DNA of 64,000 nucleotides from Alitibacter langaaensis DSM 22999 (GTDB lineage: Bacteria; Pseudomonadota; Gammaproteobacteria; Enterobacterales; Pasteurellaceae). Position numbers and translations under genes: made by a program. The stretch is taken from assembly GCF_003096995.1 (NCBI RefSeq), contig NZ_QENU01000006.1, positions 1 through 64,000 on the forward strand. Direction: 5' to 3'. The notes below the pieces were generated by a model, which was not told the origin of the DNA, searched no databases, and saw only the letters and a list, made by a program, of their open reading frames with translations. The first letter of the stretch is position 1. Every line of letters starts with the position of its first letter. Positions 35,176 through 44,767 of this stretch are shown here, in pieces.

Positions 35176-36407
35176 TAACGTAACCAATTCATTGGGTTAA
35201 CCGCGTTACCTTGGCGGCGAATTTCAAAATACAGTGCAGAACGACCTTGTCCGCCGCTATTTCCCACCTCAGCAATTTTTTGCCCTGCTTTCACTAAAGT
35301 GCCTGTGCGCACAAAAAGCGCTTGGTTATAGCCATACAAAGACATATCCCCTTTGCCGTGATCGATAACTACAACTTGCCCATAACCACTTAGCCAGTTT
35401 GCTAAAATCACGCGCCCTGCGGCAATGGCTTTCACAGCGGTTCCAGTCGAAGCGCTAATGACAATCCCTTTCCATTTCACTTCGCCCACTTGGGTTGAGC
35501 CATAATTATGCAAGATCGAACCATTTACAGGGCGTGGATATTTGCCAGCCAAACCGCTCCCAGAGCGAATGAGTTGCTGTTCCTGCTCTGTGGGCTGATA
35601 GGTGCGATTCGTGCGTTTTTCTTCTGCTTGTTTTTTCTGAGCTAATTGCTCGCGCTCTTTCTGTTCTTGTTCTCGAGCTTGTTGTGCCGCGCGATTAATT
35701 TCGTTGCGTAAAGCCGTTTCATTGGCTTTGAGCGTTTCCAATTTATTTTGATCACGCTCAAGAGTTTTGTTTAGCTGATTTAATGTGCTTTGCCGCGCAT
35801 TTTTGGCTTTTTGTAACGCTTGCTGCTGTTTCTTTTGTTCGGAAAGTTGGCTTTGTTGTTCTTGTTGTTGGCTCGACAAATAAGCTTTTTGTTCATCAAG
35901 CTGTGCCAACGTCGCTTTTAGATCATCTAATAATGCAATGCGTGATTGGTTCATATGTTTCGCATAAACCATCATTCGATCATTATTTTGAGCCTCTTCC
36001 GACAACAAATGCTCTATCACAGAATTCGGATTGCCATTGCGATAAATCGCGTCTAATTGATCGGCAAGTTTGGCTTTCTGTGCTTTTTGTTGCTGCTCTA
36101 ATTGCTGAATTTGTTTATTCGTGTCGGCAATAATTTTCTTCGTTTCTTTTAAGCTGGTTTCGGTTTTACGCAAGTTTCCCACGATGTCATTAATTTGATT
36201 TTCGTGGCTTTTTAAGCTCGATTGCAGTTTATTTTGCTCACGCTTTTGTTCTGCTATTTTTTGTTCTTGCTGCTTAATTTGCTGTTGGATTTTGCTTAAA
36301 TCAGCCGCCTGCGCCCCAAATGCCAAGCATAAACTTCCGCATATTAAGCCTTGTGAGCAAAGTGCGGTCAATTTTTTGACAATTTTTAAGGAGAAAGGGG
36401 ACAGCAT
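35175..36407 (-). CDS. envC: Murein hydrolase activator EnvC
   Basis: The 410-residue periplasmic protein has a signal peptide ending near FGAQA (about residue 34), a long coiled coil (about 35-265, Gln-, Lys- and Glu-rich heptads), and a LytM/M23 domain (about 290-408). The M23 zinc ligands are missing: the usual HxxxD and HxH positions read as non-ligands (VKWKGIVI, SLYGYN), as in EnvC proteins that activate the amidases AmiA and AmiB at the septum and do not cleave murein themselves. FtsEX, its usual partner in the inner membrane, is also in this window (55860-57462). Confidence 0.93.
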   Translation of the reverse strand: MLSPFSLKIVKKLTALCSQGLICGSLCLAFGAQAADLSKIQQQIKQQEQKIAEQKREQNKLQSSLKSHENQINDIVGNLRKTETSLKETKKIIADTNKQIQQLEQQQKAQKAKLADQLDAIYRNGNPNSVIEHLLSEEAQNNDRMMVYAKHMNQSRIALLDDLKATLAQLDEQKAYLSSQQQEQQSQLSEQKKQQQALQKAKNARQSTLNQLNKTLERDQNKLETLKANETALRNEINRAAQQAREQEQKEREQLAQKKQAEEKRTNRTYQPTEQEQQLIRSGSGLAGKYPRPVNGSILHNYGSTQVGEVKWKGIVISASTGTAVKAIAAGRVILANWLSGYGQVVVIDHGKGDMSLYGYNQALFVRTGTLVKAGQKIAEVGNSGGQGRSALYFEIRRQGNAVNPMNWLR

Positions 36408-36562
36408 TTGATTTTTCCTTTAACGAATAAAATTGGTGTAAATATACCATTATTTTTGCGTAAGATCAGGAAACATTCGCTTTTCCCTTTTAAAACTACC
36501 TATTTTTTGCTATAAAGAGCGGCGAATGACGAATTCATTTTTACAAAACTAGGAGATCCCTT

Positions 36563-37246
36563 ATGCAATTAGTATTTATCCGTCACGGTTTCAGTGAATG
36601 GAACGCAAAAAACTTATTCACAGGCTGGCGCGATGTTAACTTAACAGAACGCGGTGTGGAAGAAGCAAAAACAGCAGGTCAAAAATTAAAAGACGCAGGT
36701 TTTGAATTTGATATTGCATTCACTTCAGTGTTAACTCGCGCAATCAAAACTTGTAACATCGTGTTGGAAGAAGCGGGTCAATTATGGATTCCACAAGTGA
36801 AAAACTGGCGTTTAAATGAACGTCACTACGGTGAATTACAAGGCTTAGACAAAAAAGCAACCGCAGAAAAATATGGTGACGAACAAGTTCACATTTGGCG
36901 TCGTTCATACGATACATTACCACCATTATTAGATCCAAACGATCCAAATTCTGCACACAATGATCGCCGTTATGCACACCTTCCAGCAGATGTTGTGCCA
37001 GATGGTGAAAACTTGAAAGTAACATTAGAACGTGTATTACCATTCTGGGAAGATCAAATCGCGCCAGCATTATTATCTGGCAAACGTGTTCTTGTGACTG
37101 CGCACGGTAACTCATTACGCGCACTTGCAAAACACATTGAAGGCATTTCAGACGCCGACATTATGGATTTAGAAATCCCAACTGGTCAACCATTAGTCTA
37201 TGAATTAGACGATAACTTGAAAGTTGTCAGCAAACGTTATCTTTAA
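36563..37246 (+). CDS. gpmA: 2,3-bisphosphoglycerate-dependent phosphoglycerate mutase
   Basis: GpmA interconverts 3- and 2-phosphoglycerate in glycolysis. The 227 residues carry the phosphohistidine motif IRHGFSEWN (His8), [13 protein letters not shown], and the second His in [11 protein letters not shown]. The ribosome binding site AGGAGATCCC is near ideal. A TATAAA -10 element lies about 47 bp upstream (36511-36516). Codon use is strongly biased, as expected of a highly expressed gene. Confidence 0.97.
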   Translation: MQLVFIRHGFSEWNAKNLFTGWRDVNLTERGVEEAKTAGQKLKDAGFEFDIAFTSVLTRAIKTCNIVLEEAGQLWIPQVKNWRLNERHYGELQGLDKKATAEKYGDEQVHIWRRSYDTLPPLLDPNDPNSAHNDRRYAHLPADVVPDGENLKVTLERVLPFWEDQIAPALLSGKRVLVTAHGNSLRALAKHIEGISDADIMDLEIPTGQPLVYELDDNLKVVSKRYL

Positions 37247-37262
37247 TCGTTAACCGAAAACA

Positions 37263-37290
37263 AACGCTGTGAGCAATCACGGCGTTTTTT
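37263..37290 (+). terminator. gpmA terminator
   Basis: AACGCTGTGA pairs with TCACGGCGTT (one mismatch) around GCAA, followed by a run of T. Confidence 0.8.
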
Positions 37291-37298
37291 ATTGCTTT

Positions 37299-37357
37299 GA
37301 TGAAAGATAAAGTGCGGTTAAAATAATTGCATTTTTAACCGCACTTTATCTTTCATC
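37299..37357. repeat. Long inverted USS pair between gpmA and waaF
   Basis: Two arms of 25 bp, each containing an exact USS core, are perfect complements (37299-37323 and 37333-37357) around a 9-nt loop. It lies in the promoter/leader region of waaF, ending 16 bp before the start codon. The match extends well past the USS core on both sides. Confidence 0.9.
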
Positions 37358-37373
37358 TTTGAAGTGGAATTCT

Positions 37374-38420
37374 ATGAATATTTTAATCATCGGCCCATCT
37401 TGGGTTGGCGATATGATGATGTCGCATAGCTTATATCAAGCCCTGAAAACACAATATCCTAATTGCCAAATTGATGTGCTGGCACCCAATTGGTGTAAAC
37501 CTTTATTGGCGCGTATGCCAGAAGTGCGCAATGCCATTGAAATGCCACTGGGGCACGGCGCGTTCGATTTAAAAACTCGTTATCAAATTGGTAAATCATT
37601 GCGTCATCAATATGATATGGCGATTATACTGCCTAATTCCTTAAAATCCGCCTTTATTCCGTTATTTGCCAAAATTGCCGTGCGCCGTGGCTGGAAAGGG
37701 GAAAGCCGTTATTTCTTTTTGAACGATTTACGCGCGAACAAAAATGATTATCCGATGATGGTTCAACGTTATGTTGCTTTGGCATACGAAAAAGGGAAAA
37801 TCCCTACGGCAGCCGACTTACCGATAGCCAAACCTTATCTCGCCGTGGATGAAAGTGCGGTCGAAAACACCAAAGAAAAATTTCAAGCGCAATTGGAATA
37901 TGCCGAGCATCGCCCTGCCATTGGTTTCTGCCCAGGTGCAGAGTTTGGCCCCGCCAAGCGTTGGCCCCATTATAATTATGCCAAATTAGCAGAAATGTTA
38001 ATCGAAAAAGGTTATAGCATTCGTTTGTTTGGCTCCGCTAAAGACGTGGAAGTTGGCGAGCAAATTCGTTCTACCTTGCCCGATGAATTACAGCGTTATT
38101 GCGTGAATTTAGCGGGTCAAACTCAGTTAAATGAAGCGGTGGATCTGATTTATGACTGCACCGCAATGGTCACCAATGACAGCGGTTTAATGCATATTGC
38201 CGCTGCAGTAAATCGCCCGTTAGTAGCCGTTTATGGCCCGACAAGTCCGCAATATACGCCCCCATTGTCCGACAAGGCAGTGATTATTCGTTTAATCGAA
38301 GGCGGGCTCATCAAAATTCGTAAAGGCGCAGATAGCGCCGAGGGCTATCACCAAAGTTTGATTGATATCACGCCAGAAATGGTGATGGAAAAGCTAACTG
38401 GCTTGCTCAATAATGCCTAA
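37374..38420 (+). CDS. waaF: ADP-heptose--LPS heptosyltransferase II
   Basis: WaaF adds the second heptose to the inner core of lipooligosaccharide at the cytoplasmic face of the inner membrane. The 348 residues begin MNILIIGPSWVGDMMMSHSLYQALK and include FCPGAEFGPAKRWPHYNYAKLAE and the GT9 donor-binding VTNDSGLMHIAAAVNRPLVAVYGPTSP. A TTG at 37359 is in frame, but the ATG at 37374 is the normal N-terminus. It stands alone, with a USS dyad on each side. Confidence 0.94.
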   Translation: MNILIIGPSWVGDMMMSHSLYQALKTQYPNCQIDVLAPNWCKPLLARMPEVRNAIEMPLGHGAFDLKTRYQIGKSLRHQYDMAIILPNSLKSAFIPLFAKIAVRRGWKGESRYFFLNDLRANKNDYPMMVQRYVALAYEKGKIPTAADLPIAKPYLAVDESAVENTKEKFQAQLEYAEHRPAIGFCPGAEFGPAKRWPHYNYAKLAEMLIEKGYSIRLFGSAKDVEVGEQIRSTLPDELQRYCVNLAGQTQLNEAVDLIYDCTAMVTNDSGLMHIAAAVNRPLVAVYGPTSPQYTPPLSDKAVIIRLIEGGLIKIRKGADSAEGYHQSLIDITPEMVMEKLTGLLNNA

Positions 38421-38468
38421 AACAATGCGTAAATAAAACAACGAATAAATTTTCTATCCAATAAAGCC

Positions 38469-38512
38469 AAAGTGCGGTCAAAATTCTTCAAGAAAATTGA
38501 CCGCACTTTTTG
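38469..38512 (+). terminator. waaF terminator made of inverted USS
   Basis: AAAGTGCGGTCAA (38469-38481) pairs with TTGACCGCACTTT (38497-38509), followed by T residues. Confidence 0.82.
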
Positions 38513-38556
38513 TTATAATCTCTCTAATTTTCCCATTCTAAAGCAAGAGAAATCTG

Positions 38557-41145
38557 ATGCAAGCAATCCAGAATTTTGAAAACCACACGCCAATGATGCG
38601 CCAATATTTGACGTTGAAAGCGGAAAATCCCGATATTTTATTGTTTTATCGTATGGGCGATTTTTATGAATTATTCTATGATGATGCCAAGAAAGCCGCG
38701 GCGTTGTTAGATATTTCATTGACAAAACGTGGGGCTTCAGCGGGCGAACCTATACCGATGGCGGGGGTGCCTTATCATGCTGTTGAAGGGTATTTGGCGA
38801 AATTGGTGCAACTTGGGGAATCGGTCGCGATTTGCGAACAAATCGGTGATCCTGCCTTGGCGAAAGGTCAGCCTGTGGAGCGCAAAATTGTGCGCATTGT
38901 CACCCCAGGAACGGTGAGTGATGAAGCCTTATTGCCAGAACGCCTAGACAATTTGCTTGCCGCCGTGTATCAGGAAAAGAATAAATTTGGTTTAGCCACC
39001 TTGGATATGAGTTCGGGGCGTTTTCAGATTTCAGAGCCTTCGGATACGGAAACCTTGCGCGCAGAATTACAACGTTTATCGCCTGCAGAATTATTGTATT
39101 GTGAAGATTTTGCCGAAATGGCATTAATTGAGCAAGCAAAAGGCTTGCGCCGCCGCCCAATTTGGGAATTTGAACTGGGTACCGCGGTGCAACTCTTGAA
39201 TCGCCAATTTGGTACAAAAGATTTAAAAGCCTTTGGTGTGGAAAAAGCGATTCTCGGGCTTTGCGCGGCGGGCTGTTTATTGCAATACGCCAAAGAAACA
39301 CAGCGCACCGCTTTGCCCCATATTCAAAGCATCAGTCTTATCCAAAATAATGAGAATATTCAATTAGATGCGGCAACACGGCGCAATTTAGAGCTCACTC
39401 AAAATCTGGCTGGTGGCACAGAAAATACCTTAGCTGCAGTGATCGATAAATGTGTTACCCCAATGGGAAGCCGCTTGCTGAAGCGTTGGATTCATCAGCC
39501 GATTCGCAATGTGCATAAATTGCAACAGCGCCAAAACATTATTAAAGCCTTGTTAGAACAGGATTTAATCGCAGAATTACAACCGTATCTGCAACAAGTG
39601 GGGGATATGGAACGGATTTTGGCTCGCGTGGCATTGCGCACCGCTCGTCCACGGGATTTGACTCGCTTGCGTACCGCTTTAGAACAATTGCCAGACATTA
39701 ATCAAATTCTGAAAACTTCGCCAATTTTGACCGCACTTTCGGATCCTTTGGGGGAATTCAGCCAACTTGTTGAACTTTTACAACGCGCCATTATTGACAC
39801 GCCACCACTATTAATTCGTGATGGCGGCGTGATTGCGCAAGGTTACAATGCCGAATTAGATGAATGGCGCGCATTGGCGCAAGGGGCTACTCAATATCTC
39901 GAAGATTTAGAACGCCGAGAACGCGAAACCACAGGGATTGATACCTTAAAAGTCGGTTTCAATGCGGTGCACGGTTACTACATTCAAATCAGCCAAGGGC
40001 AAGCGCACAAAGCGCCAATGCATTATGTTCGCCGCCAAACCTTGAAAAATGCTGAACGCTATATTATTCCCGAGCTAAAAACTTATGAAGATAAAGTGTT
40101 AAAGGCTAAAGGCGCAAGCTTGGCGCTCGAAAAGCAACTCTATGATGAAATTTTTGAACAAATTTTACCGCACTTAGGCGCGTTGCAATTATCAAGTATG
40201 ACCCTTGCCGAACTTGATGTGCTGACTAATCTCGCCGAACGTGCGGAAACATTAAATTATGTGCAACCCGAATTCAGCAACGAAATTACCTTGCATATTG
40301 AAAATGGTCGCCACCCCGTGGTGGAACAAGTCATTAAAGAGCCTTTCATCGCCAACCCTGTTGAACTCAATCAAAATCGGCATTTATTGATTATTACAGG
40401 GCCTAATATGGGGGGAAAAAGCACCTATATGCGCCAAACGGCATTGATCACATTGCTTGCGCATATCGGCAGTTTTGTGCCTGCAGAACGTGCGGTGATC
40501 GGGCAAATTGATCGCATTTTCACGCGTATCGGTGCTAGCGATGATCTCGCGTCAGGGCGCTCGACCTTTATGGTGGAAATGACCGAAATGGCGAATATTT
40601 TGCACCAAGCAACGGAAAAAAGTTTAGTGTTGATCGATGAAATTGGGCGCGGCACTTCCACCTATGATGGTTTATCGCTGGCTTGGGCGTGCGCAGAGTG
40701 GCTTGCCAAAAAATTGCGTTCACTCACGCTGTTTGCGACCCATTATTTTGAACTCACCGCCTTGCCCGAGCAATTAACAGGCGCTGCCAACGTGCATTTA
40801 GATGCGCTTGAACACAATAATTCCATCGCGTTTATGCATAGCGTACAAGATGGTGCCGCTAGCAAAAGTTATGGTTTAGCCGTTGCCGCGCTGGCTGGTG
40901 TGCCGCAAAATGTGATTAAACTGGCTAAACAAAAACTCGCTCATTTAGAAAAAATCAGCGGGCAAAGTGCGGATAAAAAGCTGCAAGATTTACGCAATTT
41001 ACACCAAAATCAAGGTGAATTGGCGTTAATGAAAGAAGATGACAGCAAAAACGCGCTGTTAGAAATGTTAGAAAAACTCGATCCCGATGAACTCACGCCA
41101 AAACAAGCGCTCGCTTATTTGTATCAGCTGAAAACCTTAATCTAA
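38557..41145 (+). CDS. mutS: DNA mismatch repair protein MutS
   Basis: The 862-residue ATPase recognises mispaired bases and recruits MutL. The mismatch-binding Phe-x-Glu lies near the N-terminus (FYELF, about residue 33-37), the clamp and lever domains are complete, and the ATPase has Walker A GPNMGGKS at 615-622 and Walker [14 protein letters not shown]. The C-terminal tetramerisation helix region is present ([27 protein letters not shown]). No disruption is visible, so no mutator state is suggested. A USS lies within the gene at about 39729. Confidence 0.98.
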   Translation: MQAIQNFENHTPMMRQYLTLKAENPDILLFYRMGDFYELFYDDAKKAAALLDISLTKRGASAGEPIPMAGVPYHAVEGYLAKLVQLGESVAICEQIGDPALAKGQPVERKIVRIVTPGTVSDEALLPERLDNLLAAVYQEKNKFGLATLDMSSGRFQISEPSDTETLRAELQRLSPAELLYCEDFAEMALIEQAKGLRRRPIWEFELGTAVQLLNRQFGTKDLKAFGVEKAILGLCAAGCLLQYAKETQRTALPHIQSISLIQNNENIQLDAATRRNLELTQNLAGGTENTLAAVIDKCVTPMGSRLLKRWIHQPIRNVHKLQQRQNIIKALLEQDLIAELQPYLQQVGDMERILARVALRTARPRDLTRLRTALEQLPDINQILKTSPILTALSDPLGEFSQLVELLQRAIIDTPPLLIRDGGVIAQGYNAELDEWRALAQGATQYLEDLERRERETTGIDTLKVGFNAVHGYYIQISQGQAHKAPMHYVRRQTLKNAERYIIPELKTYEDKVLKAKGASLALEKQLYDEIFEQILPHLGALQLSSMTLAELDVLTNLAERAETLNYVQPEFSNEITLHIENGRHPVVEQVIKEPFIANPVELNQNRHLLIITGPNMGGKSTYMRQTALITLLAHIGSFVPAERAVIGQIDRIFTRIGASDDLASGRSTFMVEMTEMANILHQATEKSLVLIDEIGRGTSTYDGLSLAWACAEWLAKKLRSLTLFATHYFELTALPEQLTGAANVHLDALEHNNSIAFMHSVQDGAASKSYGLAVAALAGVPQNVIKLAKQKLAHLEKISGQSADKKLQDLRNLHQNQGELALMKEDDSKNALLEMLEKLDPDELTPKQALAYLYQLKTLI

Positions 41146-41150
41146 ACAAA

Positions 41151-41177
41151 AAAGTGCGGTGAATTTCACCGCACTTT
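41151..41177. terminator. USS dyad terminator between mutS and fieF
   Basis: AAAGTGCGGTGAA and TTCACCGCACTTT form a 13-bp perfect stem; it lies 5 bp after the mutS stop and 5 bp before the convergent fieF stop, so it can serve both. Confidence 0.85.
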
Positions 41178-41182
41178 GCGTT

Positions 41183-42088
41183 TTAAAGGGTTTGTGTATT
41201 TTGCCCTAATTCTTTTTGTACGACAGAATGGGGTTCTTGATGAATGACAATTTTGGCATCAGCAAAATCAGCCAAAATATTTTGCTCAACCTGATCAGCA
41301 ATTTCATGGGCATCAATTAAAGGCAAGTGATCCTCTAATTCTAAATGCAGCTGAATAAATTTGGTATTCCCCACTTGGCGTGTGCCAATATCGTGAATGC
41401 CGATAACCTGCGGATGTTTTTCTGCCAACTGGATAATTTGTTGAATTTCTTCCTCTGGCAACGCGCGATCCAACAAAGTTTGTATGGCTTCCCAGCTCAT
41501 TTTTAGAGCACTAGCAAAAATATATAACGCAATGATAATGGCAAAAATCGCATCGGCATAAACAATACCATACAGACTAAACAGCATAGCGATTAAAATC
41601 GCCGAATTCATCAGCAAATCAGTTTGGTAATGCAATTTATCTGCTTGAATCGCGGGGCTTTGCGTGAGTGAAATCACTTTGCGTTGATACATTAACAGGG
41701 CGAAAGTCAGCAAAATAGAAATCACACAAACGATGACACCAAAGCCATTATTTTCAGTAGCAACAGGATTTGCCAAGCGTTGGATACCTTGCAATAACAA
41801 GAATACGGCAGAACCCGTGATAAACGCACTTTGCGCCAAGGCGGCAAGGGATTCTGCTTTGCCGTGCCCAAAATAATGGTTTCTATCCGCAGGCTGCAAA
41901 GCAAAACGTAACACTAGCATATTGGTGCCAGAGGCTAATAAGTCCACTAGGCTGTCGGTCATTGCCGCGAGAATGGCTAGCGAGCCTGTTTTCCACCACG
42001 CAATCCCTTTCACGATAATCAATGATGTTGAGACTATCACCGCAAAACTGGCTGCACGTTTTACATAATGTTGATATTGTTGTTGCAT
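41183..42088 (-). CDS. fieF: Cation-efflux pump FieF/YiiP (cation diffusion facilitator)
   Basis: The 301-residue protein has six membrane helices and a cytoplasmic C-terminal metal domain (about 210-295). The transport-site motif is LAAMTDSLVDLLASGTN in helix 2, with a further HYQTDLLMN in helix 5 and the interfacial HYFGHGKAESLAALAQS. It exports zinc or ferrous iron in exchange for protons. A GTG at 42097 is in frame upstream, but the ATG at 42088 gives the family length and follows GGTGGA. Confidence 0.9.
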   Translation of the reverse strand: MQQQYQHYVKRAASFAVIVSTSLIIVKGIAWWKTGSLAILAAMTDSLVDLLASGTNMLVLRFALQPADRNHYFGHGKAESLAALAQSAFITGSAVFLLLQGIQRLANPVATENNGFGVIVCVISILLTFALLMYQRKVISLTQSPAIQADKLHYQTDLLMNSAILIAMLFSLYGIVYADAIFAIIIALYIFASALKMSWEAIQTLLDRALPEEEIQQIIQLAEKHPQVIGIHDIGTRQVGNTKFIQLHLELEDHLPLIDAHEIADQVEQNILADFADAKIVIHQEPHSVVQKELGQNTQTL

Positions 42089-42203
42089 AAATTCCACCGT
42101 TATGGCGTAGTTTGAATGATTTTAATAATAAAAACGCTGTACCTTTGCTGACTTATCTATCCCGATAAAAGCAAATAAACATCGGTTTTCACTGGGTTGA
42201 TAA

Positions 42204-42233
42204 AAAAGTGCGGTCAATTTAACCGCACTTTTC
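42204..42233. terminator. ilvA terminator, inverted USS
   Basis: AAAAGTGCGGT (42204-42214) pairs with ACCGCACTTTT (42222-42232) directly after the ilvA stop codon. Confidence 0.82.
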
Positions 42234-42235
42234 CG

Positions 42236-43774
42236 TTAGCCTAAGAAATATTTGTAAGATGGGCTGTTTGTGGCGTCTTCATAGCCATAGCCGAGTTCTT
42301 CAAGGTATTGATTAAAGGCAGGTAGATCTTCGTCTTCAATTTGGAAACCTGCTAGCACATCGCCGTAATCTGCGCCATGTCCACGATAATGGAACAATGA
42401 AATATTGGCACGGGTTGTGCCAAGGGTTTCAAGGAATTTTAACAATGCCCCTTTGTGTTCTGGAAATTCAAAACTATAAAGATGTTCGTTTAACTGTGTC
42501 GATGGGCGTCCACCAATCATATAGCGAATATGGGTTTTGGCGATTTCGTCATCAGACAAATCTTCCACATCATAGCCGCCCTGTTGTAATTGGCTTAAAA
42601 TTGCACTTTTTTCATCAGCACCAGTAATGCGAACCCCAACGAAAATACGGGCTTTTTGTTGATCCGCATAACGATAATTAAATTCGGTCACCGCTTTTTG
42701 CCCTAAAATCTGACAGAATTTTAAGAAACTACCACGTTGCTCAGGAATGGTGACGGCAAATAATGCTTCGTTTTGTTCGCCAATTTCGCAGCGTTCAGAC
42801 ACATAACGCAAGGTGTGGAAGTTCAAATTCGCGCCAGACAGCACATTGACTAAGGTTTCCCCTTTAATGTTATGCTCTTTAACATATTTTTTCAGCCCCG
42901 CCAACGCCAGTGCGCCAGAGGGTTCTGACACAGCTCGGACATTTTCAAACATATCTTTCATTGCCGCGCAAATTTCATCGCCGTCCACTGTGATGACATC
43001 ATCAACGTATTCTTTGCAAACACGGAAAGTTTCATCACCGATACGTTTTACCGCAACGCCATCGGCAAATAAGCCCACACGTTCAAGATCCACAGGTTTT
43101 CCTGCTTTCAGTGCGGCATATAAGCATGCGCTGTCTTTGCTTTCCACACCAATCACCTTAATTTCAGGGATCAATTGTTTGATTAATACCGCAATTCCTG
43201 CGAGCAAACCGCCGCCGCCCACAGGCACGAAAATGCGATCAATATGGGTATTTTGTTGCAACAATTCCAAGCCGATAGAGCCTTGTCCAGCAATTACCGC
43301 AGAGTGGTCAAAGGGCGGAATAAAGGTCATTTTTTTGGTTTCTGACAATTCAATGGCTTTTGCCTTGGCTTCATCAAAATTAATGCCATGTAACAGCACT
43401 TCGCCACCGAAACTACGGACAGCATCCACTTTAATCGCTGGAGTATTTTGTGGCATTACAATTAAAGCGCGAATCCCTGCATTTTTAGCAGACAACGCCA
43501 CGCCTTGCGCATGGTTGCCCGCAGAGGCTGTGATCACTCCTGCTTCTTTTTGCTGTTGGCTTAAACCTGCGATCATGGCATAAGCACCGCGCAATTTGAA
43601 ACTATGGACTGGCTGGCGATCTTCCCGTTTCACAAAAATTTGATTGCCTAATTTATCCGATAATTTTTCCATCGGCTGTAACGGGGTGACAACCGCTAAT
43701 TCATACACTTTTGAGCTTAAAATGGCGCGCAAATATTCTGCGCCCGTTGGTTGAGTTGGAATGGTGTTCGTCAT
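42236..43774 (-). CDS. ilvA: Threonine dehydratase, biosynthetic
   Basis: IlvA deaminates threonine to 2-oxobutanoate, the first step to isoleucine. The 512 residues include the PLP-lysine motif HSFKLRGAYAM (about 57-67), the glycine loop VGGGGLLAG, and two C-terminal ACT-like regulatory domains (about 330-415 and 425-510) through which isoleucine inhibits. It is the last member of the ilv cluster and is separated from ilvD by the ZIP transporter gene. Confidence 0.96.
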   Translation of the reverse strand: MTNTIPTQPTGAEYLRAILSSKVYELAVVTPLQPMEKLSDKLGNQIFVKREDRQPVHSFKLRGAYAMIAGLSQQQKEAGVITASAGNHAQGVALSAKNAGIRALIVMPQNTPAIKVDAVRSFGGEVLLHGINFDEAKAKAIELSETKKMTFIPPFDHSAVIAGQGSIGLELLQQNTHIDRIFVPVGGGGLLAGIAVLIKQLIPEIKVIGVESKDSACLYAALKAGKPVDLERVGLFADGVAVKRIGDETFRVCKEYVDDVITVDGDEICAAMKDMFENVRAVSEPSGALALAGLKKYVKEHNIKGETLVNVLSGANLNFHTLRYVSERCEIGEQNEALFAVTIPEQRGSFLKFCQILGQKAVTEFNYRYADQQKARIFVGVRITGADEKSAILSQLQQGGYDVEDLSDDEIAKTHIRYMIGGRPSTQLNEHLYSFEFPEHKGALLKFLETLGTTRANISLFHYRGHGADYGDVLAGFQIEDEDLPAFNQYLEELGYGYEDATNSPSYKYFLG

Positions 43775-43874
43775 ATTATTTCTTCTATTTTCGTTATTTG
43801 ATTGATAGATGCTGTTTATTTTTTGCTAAACAGACCGAGTAAAAATTTTGCGTTTTTTGACCGCACTTTGTGCC

Positions 43875-44705
43875 TTAGCTAAGGGCGACGTCTAAAACCA
43901 TCATCAGTGCAAAGCCCAGCATTAATCCCATTGTGGCGCTATCGCTATGGCCGCTGCTTTGTGATTCTGGAATCAATTCTTCCACCACCACAAAAAGCAT
44001 CGCCCCTGCGGCAAAGGCTAATGCATAAGGCAAAATGCTGGTCATCGACATCACAAATGCCGCGCCAATCACCGCACCGATAGGCTCCACAATGGCGGAC
44101 ATCGAACCATAGTAAAAGCCTTTCCAGCGGCTGTTGCCCTCGGCGCGAATTGGCAAGGAAAGTGCCGCTCCTTCGGGAATGTTTTGTAAACCAATCCCGA
44201 GCGCAAGGCTAACCGCGCCCAGAATGGATAAATCAATGTTGCCCACCTGCGATGCAAGCGCGCCAAAGGTGACGCCAACGGCTAACCCTTCGGGAAAATT
44301 ATGAATAGTAATCGCTAAAAAGAGCAAGGTGGATTTCGATAATTTCTTATTTAAACGCGCAGAGCCTTCTGCTTCTTCAATTGGTTTGTTTAAATGCAAA
44401 TGGGGAACGAGCTTGTCGATGATGCGTAAAAAATATCCCCCTGCCAAAAAGCCGATGACAACGGGCAACCACGCCAAGCTGCCATAATCGCTTTCAGCGT
44501 ATTCCAGTGCAGGTTTGAGTAACGACCAAAATGACGCCGCAATCATCACGCCAGCTGCTGCGCCCATTAAGGTGTCGAGCAACTTGCGGTTCACCTGTTT
44601 GAAGAAAAAGACAAACGCCGCGCCTAAAATGGTGCAACCCCAAGTGAATAGCCCAGCGATAAATGCAAGCCAAACGGGATTGAGAGCTAAAAGATAATCG
44701 GTCAT
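43875..44705 (-). CDS. ZIP-family metal transporter (GufA/ZupT-like)
   Basis: This 276-residue protein has eight predicted membrane helices and the ZIP metal-site motifs in helices 4 and 5: HNFPEGLAVG and QNIPEGAALSLP (the second His replaced by Gln, as in the GufA branch). A His-containing loop (LVPHLHLNK) lies between helices 3 and 4. It probably imports zinc or another divalent metal. It sits between ilvD and ilvA on the same strand, with a USS dyad separating it from ilvD, so it may have its own transcript. Confidence 0.87.
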   Translation of the reverse strand: MTDYLLALNPVWLAFIAGLFTWGCTILGAAFVFFFKQVNRKLLDTLMGAAAGVMIAASFWSLLKPALEYAESDYGSLAWLPVVIGFLAGGYFLRIIDKLVPHLHLNKPIEEAEGSARLNKKLSKSTLLFLAITIHNFPEGLAVGVTFGALASQVGNIDLSILGAVSLALGIGLQNIPEGAALSLPIRAEGNSRWKGFYYGSMSAIVEPIGAVIGAAFVMSMTSILPYALAFAAGAMLFVVVEELIPESQSSGHSDSATMGLMLGFALMMVLDVALS

Positions 44706-44723
44706 CCTTTTTCCTTACAACAA

Positions 44724-44760
44724 AAGTGCGGTCAAAAAATGCAAAATTTTGACCGCACTT
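44724..44760. terminator. Inverted USS dyad between ilvD and the ZIP gene
   Basis: AAGTGCGGTCAAAA (44724-44737) pairs with TTTTGACCGCACTT (44747-44760), a perfect 14-bp stem 7 bp after the ilvD stop. It would reduce read-through from ilvD into the ZIP gene and ilvA. Confidence 0.78.
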
Positions 44761-44767
44761 CGTGCCA

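Noticed and set aside
36411-36562. Regulatory RNA or riboswitch in the gpmA leader
   Set aside because: Only a -10 element and a strong ribosome binding site are visible; no extended conserved-looking fold.
42813-43583. 256-codon plus-strand open frame across ilvA
   Set aside because: Antisense to well-conserved ilvA sequence; low-complexity Ser/Thr/Pro composition and no recognisable domain.
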